This document shows positions 7,046 to 10,594 of a DNA stretch of 10,594 nt, one piece after another. The DNA comes from Betaproteobacteria bacterium. GTDB taxonomy: Bacteria > Pseudomonadota > Gammaproteobacteria > Burkholderiales > Burkholderiaceae. Location of the stretch: positions 1 through 10,594 of the forward strand of contig JAGWXN010000100.1 of assembly GCA_018969885.1 (NCBI GenBank), given 5' to 3'. A program made the translations under genes and the position numbers. How positions within the stretch are numbered: position 1 is the stretch's first letter; every line of letters starts with the position of its first letter. The notes under the pieces are model-generated. The model had not been told where the DNA came from and did no database searches. It saw only the letters and a program-made list of their open reading frames with translations.

Positions 7046-7109
7046 GATGAAGGGCCGCCTGCGGTCGATTGATGAGACGCAATTGTGGCCGGGCTAGCAA
7101 CGGATCGCG

Positions 7110-7141
7110 GGGCAATTCCCTGCTCGATCAGGGCCTTGCCC
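7110..7141. repeat. Nested 32-nt inverted repeat in the divergent region
   Basis: The left arm is GGGCAA-tt-CCCTG (7110-7122) and the right arm CAGGG-cc-TTGCCC (7129-7141), around a 6-nt CTCGAT centre: 11 base pairs with one 2x2 internal loop. It lies about 65 nt upstream of the photolyase-family start and about 120 nt upstream of Bug receptor 2. It could be an operator shared by both directions or a structured leader. There is no T-tract. Confidence 0.45.
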
Positions 7142-7168
7142 GTTCTGTGCGCGTCGCGCTCACCGGCG

Positions 7169-7197
7169 TTGACAACCTGCGCGAGGGTGAACAGACT
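7169..7197 (+). promoter_or_regulatory. Candidate promoter for Bug receptor 2
   Basis: A perfect -35 hexamer TTGACA (7169-7174) is followed after 17 nt by CAGACT (7192-7197), which matches only 3 of 6 -10 positions (A, A and T at positions 2, 4 and 6). Transcription would begin near 7204 with a leader of about 55 nt. The strong -35 with a poor -10 would suit an activator-dependent promoter, which is inference. The rest of the 7046-7259 gap holds the nested dyad and no recognisable gene. Confidence 0.35.
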
Positions 7198-7244
7198 GCG
7201 CCATCATCTGCCACCCGCCAGACCGGCCGGTGCGAACCTGCTGC

Positions 7245-7250
7245 AAGGAG
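7245..7250 (+). promoter_or_regulatory. Ribosome-binding site of Bug receptor 2
   Basis: AAGGAG lies 6 nt before GTG 7257-7259 and 9 nt before ATG 7260-7262; both starts are in frame and adjacent. The ATG is taken as the start by codon preference, but the GTG would add only one residue and is equally well placed. Confidence 0.65.
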
Positions 7251-7259
7251 TTGGTCGTG

Positions 7260-8222
7260 ATGCTCAGAGCCTTGATGTGTGCAGTCGTTGCGGCTGCGCT
7301 TCCCCTCTCGCCTGCCGACGCTCAGGATTTTCCGCAGCGCCAGCCGGTCAAATTGATCGTCACCTTCGCACCGGGCGGCGGTGCGGATTCCGCAGCGCGC
7401 GCCCTGAGCGACAAGTTTGGCGAGAAGCTCGGCCAGTCGGTCGTGGTGGAGAACCGGCCAGGCGGCGGTGGCCTGATTGCGACCGGACTGGTCGCCAAGG
7501 CCTCGCCCGACGGCTACTCAGTGCTGTTCACGGTGTCGTCGCATTCCATCAACCAGGCGATGAACCCGAAACTACCCTTTGACACCGAGCGCGACCTGCG
7601 TGGCGTCACACTGGTGGGGCTCCTGCCGCAGGCCATTGCGGTGCATCCCTCGGTCCCTGCGAACACCTTGCAGGAGTGGCTTGCGCTCGCGAAAAGCGAC
7701 GCGCGCTTCGGTCAGTATGCGACGGGCGGCGTGGGCTCGCCCGGGCATTTTGCAGGCGCCGTGCTGCAATCGATGAGCGGCCAGCCGCTCACCCATGTGG
7801 GCTACAAGGGCGCGGGGCCCGCCATGACCGACGTGATCGGCAACCAGGTGCCCGCCGTGCTGGGAACGCTGGGGGGCATGATGCAGCACATCAAGGCCGG
7901 GCGGCTCAAGCCGATTGCCATCACGTCACGCGAACGAAGCGCGCTTTTGCCGGCTGTAGGCACCATCGGGGAGGCGTTTCCTGGTTTCGAGTCCGATACC
8001 TGGGTAGGGATGTTCGTGCCAGCAGGAACCCCTGCGGCCGTCATCGCGCGGCTGCATGGTGCAGCTGCCGCCGCGCTGGCCGAGACGGATGTGCGCGGCC
8101 GGCTGGAGGCCCAGGGGCTCACGATTGTGGCAGGCCCTCCCGCTGATCTCGATGCGCTGGTGTCACGCGAAATCAGGGTGTTCAGTCAGGTGGTGAAGGA
8201 ACAGGGCATTAAAGCCGAGTGA
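7260..8222 (+). CDS. Bug-family (TctC-type) periplasmic receptor of a tripartite tricarboxylate transporter
   Basis: 320 residues with the same fold and expected role as the receptor at 1457-2437, but clearly divergent from it, so not a recent duplicate. Signal peptide MLRALMCAVVAAALPLSPADA, with cleavage at about residue 21 before QDFPQRQPVKL. Family landmarks: PVKLIVTFAPGGGADSAAR (the PGG-x-x-D first ligand loop), VVVENRPGGGG, ASPDGYSVLF, DLRGVTLVG, GVGSPGHFAGAVL, the THVGYKGAGPAMTDV loop, GRLKPIAITSRERSALLPAVGTIGEAFPGFE, and WVGMFVPAGTP in the C-terminal lobe. The PGG and YKG loops are closer to the Bug consensus than those of receptor 1. No TctA or TctB gene is adjacent, so it probably serves a membrane pair encoded elsewhere or acts as a sensory receptor. 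It diverges from the photolyase-family gene and converges with the GMC oxidoreductase gene across a 32-nt gap. Confidence 0.93.
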   Translation: MLRALMCAVVAAALPLSPADAQDFPQRQPVKLIVTFAPGGGADSAARALSDKFGEKLGQSVVVENRPGGGGLIATGLVAKASPDGYSVLFTVSSHSINQAMNPKLPFDTERDLRGVTLVGLLPQAIAVHPSVPANTLQEWLALAKSDARFGQYATGGVGSPGHFAGAVLQSMSGQPLTHVGYKGAGPAMTDVIGNQVPAVLGTLGGMMQHIKAGRLKPIAITSRERSALLPAVGTIGEAFPGFESDTWVGMFVPAGTPAAVIARLHGAAAAALAETDVRGRLEAQGLTIVAGPPADLDALVSREIRVFSQVVKEQGIKAE

Positions 8223-8231
8223 CCTGGTCTG

Positions 8232-8241
8232 GGAACGTTCC
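8232..8241. repeat. Perfect 10-bp palindrome in the convergent gap
   Basis: GGAACGTTCC lies in the 32-nt gap between the convergent Bug receptor 2 and GMC oxidoreductase genes. It has no loop and no T-tract, so it is a poor terminator. No recognised terminator separates the two genes. The palindrome may be chance. Confidence 0.25.
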
Positions 8242-8254
8242 GCGCTGGTCGCGC

Positions 8255-9835
8255 TCAATCACCCAGCATCAGCGCGGCACCACGTTCGCCCACCATGATG
8301 GTGGCTGCGTTGGTGTTGGCTGACACCACGCGAGGCATCACCGAGGCATCAATCACCCGAAGCCCTTCCACCCCCTGCACGCGCAGTTGCGGATCGACCA
8401 CCGCCCGGGCATCACTGCCCATCCTGCAGGTGCTGGTCGGATGAAACACCGTGCCACCAAAGCGGCGCGCGAAGTCTTCCAGGCTGGTGTCACCGGGTAG
8501 CTTTTCCTCGACCCATCGGTCAGCGAATGCCGGCTGCCGATAAATCTCGCGGCACATCCGGAGACCTTCGACGAGGGTTTTGAGATCACGCTCCTCGGTC
8601 AGATAGTTGGCCGTGATTCGAGGGGCCTCGGCCGGATCGGTGCTGCGAATTCGGATCGATCCGGTCGACTCGGGGCGGCACTGGCAGACCGATACGGTGA
8701 AGCCAGGAAACTCATGAAGCGGTGTGCCGGGTTTATCGACCGAGAGCGGCATCACATTGAACTGAATGTCGGCACGCCCCCCCTGCGCCTGCGAGGAGCA
8801 GGCAAATCCGCCCACCTGTCCGGCCCCAACAGTGAGCGGCCCACGCGCATCAGCGAGCCATTGCCAGCCCATTCGGGCCAGGCCGGCAAGACTGCGAACC
8901 TGGTTGTTGAGCGAGATCGGATCCTTCAGCCGTACGATGGTCCGCGCCTGGTAGTGATCCTGGAGGTTCTCGCCCACCTCGGGAGCATCATGGACGACCG
9001 GGATGCCCAGCGCACGCAGATGATCGGCGGGCCCCACACCGGACAGCTGCAAGAGCTGCGGCGACTGAAGGCTTCCTGCGGACAGGATGACATCGCCTTC
9101 GCAGCGAAACGCGTGCGCGACGCCGTTGATGTGTGCCTCCACGCCGACGGCACGCCCTGCCTCGAACAGCACACGCGAGACCAGCACGCCGGTGCGAACA
9201 GAGAGCCCGGCATGCCCGCTTACGGGTTTCAGAAACGCAACCGACGCGCTGCAGCGCCAGCGGCCCAGGATCGACAACTGATAACGCCCCACGCCGTAAT
9301 CGGTCTGCGCGTTGAAATCGGCGTTAGCGGGCAGCCCGAACTGCTGTGCCGCTTCGAGCCAGGCAAGACAGCTCGGATCATCATTTCGCAACTCGGACAC
9401 GCCCAATTCACCATCGGTGCCGTGATAATCGTTTGCCACACCGTTGAAACGTTCGGACTTGCGAAAGAACGGTAGAACCTCGCGATACGACCAGCCGGTG
9501 GCACCGGCACGCGCCCAGTCGTCATAATCGGCATGCTGGCCGCGGATGTAGAGGAGGCCATTGATCGAACTCGACCCCCCCACAATCCGCCCGCGGGGCC
9601 AGATAATTCGCCGGTCACCGGTATGCGGCTGCGGCTCGACCTCGAAGAGCCGCGCAAACCGCTGATCGAAGATGGTACGGAAATAGCCGACCGGTAGTCG
9701 GACCCAGAACGCACCATCCGGCCCCCCCGCCTCCAGCAGGAGGACCCGGCGGCCGGCGCGCACCAGCCGGTTGGCCAGCACGCAGCCGGCGGAGCCCGCG
9801 CCGACGATGATGTGATCCCAGCGGTCAGCCCCCAC
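8255..9835 (-). CDS. GMC-family FAD-dependent oxidoreductase (choline/alcohol dehydrogenase-like)
   Basis: Flavoprotein that oxidises an alcohol-type group, passing electrons to a quinone or other acceptor or to oxygen; likely cytoplasmic because no signal peptide is seen. 526 residues, the normal length. The dinucleotide-binding motif IIVGAGSAGCVLANRL is at 9-24, followed by LLLEAG at 32-37. GMC signature 1 is GRIVGGSSSINGLLYIRG (82-99) and GMC signature 2 is GSLQSPQLLQLSGVGP (254-269). The C-terminal HPTSTCRMG (465-473) supplies the catalytic His465, and NTNAATIM (507-514) the partner Asn509. Many relatives have Pro where this protein has Ala511. Start: GTG 9833-9835, with AAGGA at 9847-9843 overlapping the stop of the upstream ABC receptor gene, 7 nt away; translation is probably coupled. 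Annotation as choline dehydrogenase (BetA) would over-reach, since no betaine gene is near. Confidence 0.93.
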   Translation of the reverse strand: MGADRWDHIIVGAGSAGCVLANRLVRAGRRVLLLEAGGPDGAFWVRLPVGYFRTIFDQRFARLFEVEPQPHTGDRRIIWPRGRIVGGSSSINGLLYIRGQHADYDDWARAGATGWSYREVLPFFRKSERFNGVANDYHGTDGELGVSELRNDDPSCLAWLEAAQQFGLPANADFNAQTDYGVGRYQLSILGRWRCSASVAFLKPVSGHAGLSVRTGVLVSRVLFEAGRAVGVEAHINGVAHAFRCEGDVILSAGSLQSPQLLQLSGVGPADHLRALGIPVVHDAPEVGENLQDHYQARTIVRLKDPISLNNQVRSLAGLARMGWQWLADARGPLTVGAGQVGGFACSSQAQGGRADIQFNVMPLSVDKPGTPLHEFPGFTVSVCQCRPESTGSIRIRSTDPAEAPRITANYLTEERDLKTLVEGLRMCREIYRQPAFADRWVEEKLPGDTSLEDFARRFGGTVFHPTSTCRMGSDARAVVDPQLRVQGVEGLRVIDASVMPRVVSANTNAATIMVGERGAALMLGD

Positions 9836-9845
9836 AGCCTGGTCC

Positions 9846-10594
9846 TTAGCCCGCCACGCTGTTCACGAGCAGCGAGGTATCGAAATAGGTTTTGGCTGGC
9901 ACAGGATTCTGAATGCCACCCACCCGCGCATAAAAATCGGTGACCTGCTGCAGCCATCCGAGTGCAGTGCCATCCTGGTAGAGCTTTCGCCACTCGGCCG
10001 CAGGGTAATAGCGCGAGGCCTTGAATTGCTCCTGCAGCTCTTCGAGGGGGACCTGGGCATAGTTCTTTGACTGGATCACGGGCAGGATCTCGGCGGAATT
10101 CCGGATCAGGTCGTCGTTCGAGGCCGCCCAGCCGCGAACCACGCGCTCGAGAATGGGGCGATTCTTCTCGTAATAGTCAGCACGCACTGCCCATCCGCCA
10201 ACAATTGCAGACTTCGGGAAATAGGCTGATGCATCCACCAGCATTTTTGCCGACGGCACGCGGGCGCGCACCTGAATGTTGAACGGCACCCAGAGTGCCA
10301 CCGCGGGCACAGCACCTGAAATAAAGCTGGTAACCGCAACCGGCATCCCCTGATTGACGAGTTCCACGTCCTTGGCAGGATCCAGCCCGTTGGCGCGCAG
10401 TGCAGCGTCGACAAAAACATGGGCGGTCGTACCCAACGTGGTGGCGATCTTCTTTCCCTTGAGATCGGCCCAGCTCTTCACGCCCTGATCTTCGCGAACC
10501 CAAAGCTGCGCAGTGGCGAATTCGATGTTGTTGATGAGAAAAGCCTTGCCCTGGCCTCGCGCCGGGAAGTTGGAGATCACCGCGCCGGTTGACA
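9846..10594 (-). CDS. ABC transporter substrate-binding protein (NrtA/SsuA/TauA, NMT1-like family), N terminus outside window
   Basis: Periplasmic receptor of an ABC importer of the class that takes up nitrate, aliphatic sulfonates, taurine, thiamine precursors or aromatic acids. About 248 C-terminal residues are visible; the frame is open to the right edge (STGAVISNF at the boundary), so GTG at 10578-10580 is not the start and the signal peptide is off the window. Family marks: WADLKGKKIATTLGTTAH with VFVDAALRANGL following (the lobe crossover with the GTTAH ligand loop), then DVELVNQGMPVAVTSFISGAVPAVALWVPF (a D/N-rich loop and the typical 'W-x-PF' segment), and a C-terminal helical part ending VPAKTYFDTSLLVNSV. 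It is first in a tight operon with the GMC oxidoreductase: 10 nt separate the genes. That suggests the imported compound or its product is the oxidoreductase substrate, which is inference. No ATPase or permease gene is visible; they may lie beyond the right edge. Confidence 0.88.
   Translation of the reverse strand, partial: STGAVISNFPARGQGKAFLINNIEFATAQLWVREDQGVKSWADLKGKKIATTLGTTAHVFVDAALRANGLDPAKDVELVNQGMPVAVTSFISGAVPAVALWVPFNIQVRARVPSAKMLVDASAYFPKSAIVGGWAVRADYYEKNRPILERVVRGWAASNDDLIRNSAEILPVIQSKNYAQVPLEELQEQFKASRYYPAAEWRKLYQDGTALGWLQQVTDFYARVGGIQNPVPAKTYFDTSLLVNSVAG

Noticed and set aside
7046..7203. A minus-strand open stretch reading a plausible helix-like sequence (e.g. AQVVNAGERDAHRTGKALI) upstream of the photolyase-family gene
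   Set aside because: It has no start codon with a ribosome-binding site, runs on out of frame into the photolyase gene, and matches no family I recognise. It may be decayed coding sequence, but that cannot be supported.
7222..7231. Palindrome ACCGGCCGGT in the leader of Bug receptor 2
   Set aside because: It is made only of GC-rich steps in a GC-rich leader, is short and has no loop. It is probably chance, although close to the ribosome-binding site.
1457..8222. Recent duplication of the two Bug receptor genes
   Set aside because: The proteins share family motifs but differ in most positions, including the first ligand loop, the signal peptide and the C-terminal lobe. They are old paralogs or separate acquisitions.
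8714..9475. A long plus-strand open frame (253 codons) antisense to the GMC oxidoreductase gene
   Set aside because: The minus strand carries both GMC signatures and the catalytic His/Asn. The antisense frame shows no recognisable domain.

Overview
The window looks like chromosomal accessory DNA from a GC-rich Gram-negative bacterium (roughly 60% G+C by eye, not counted). The best guess is a betaproteobacterium of the order Burkholderiales. The main reason is the two 'Bug' (TctC-type) periplasmic receptors that have no membrane partner in view; expansion of such orphan receptors is characteristic of Bordetella, Cupriavidus, Achromobacter, Comamonadaceae and relatives. No phage, IS element, CRISPR array, tRNA or rRNA gene was recognised.

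Layout, left to right. (1) 1-1154, plus strand: the C-terminal three quarters of a sulfatase, open at the left edge, in which a usually catalytic histidine is replaced by valine. (2) 1157-1414: an 85-codon remnant of the C-terminal domain of an AMP-forming acyl-CoA ligase, joined almost directly to the sulfatase stop. (3) 1416-1453: an imperfect hairpin between convergent units. (4) 1457-2437, minus strand: Bug receptor 1. (5) 2438-2609: a divergent control region with a candidate promoter in each direction and a dyad over one of them. (6) 2610-5483, plus strand: a two-gene TRAP transporter of the TAXI type, a periplasmic receptor followed by a fused small-plus-large membrane subunit, with a strong hairpin between the genes. 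(7) 5492-7045, minus strand: a photolyase/cryptochrome-family flavoprotein that starts at TTG and lacks two of the three residues of the classical tryptophan electron-transfer chain. (8) 7046-7259: a second divergent region with a 32-nt nested dyad and a candidate promoter. (9) 7260-8222, plus strand: Bug receptor 2. (10) 8255-10594, minus strand: an operon of an ABC-type substrate-binding protein (open at the right edge) and a GMC-family FAD oxidoreductase, whose ribosome-binding site overlaps the stop of the upstream gene.

How it fits together. Four periplasmic receptors from three transporter classes (TTT/Bug twice, TRAP-TAXI, ABC) lie within about 9 kb, beside a sulfate-ester hydrolase, a decayed CoA ligase and an alcohol/polyol-type flavin oxidoreductase. 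That is the profile of a region for scavenging and first-step catabolism of small organic acids or related compounds. No substrate can be named from sequence alone. The photolyase-family gene does not obviously belong to this theme. Nothing here amounts to a clearly new system. The features most worth a second look are the sulfatase active-site substitution, the altered electron-transfer residues of the photolyase-like protein, the receptor clustering and several dyads in control regions.
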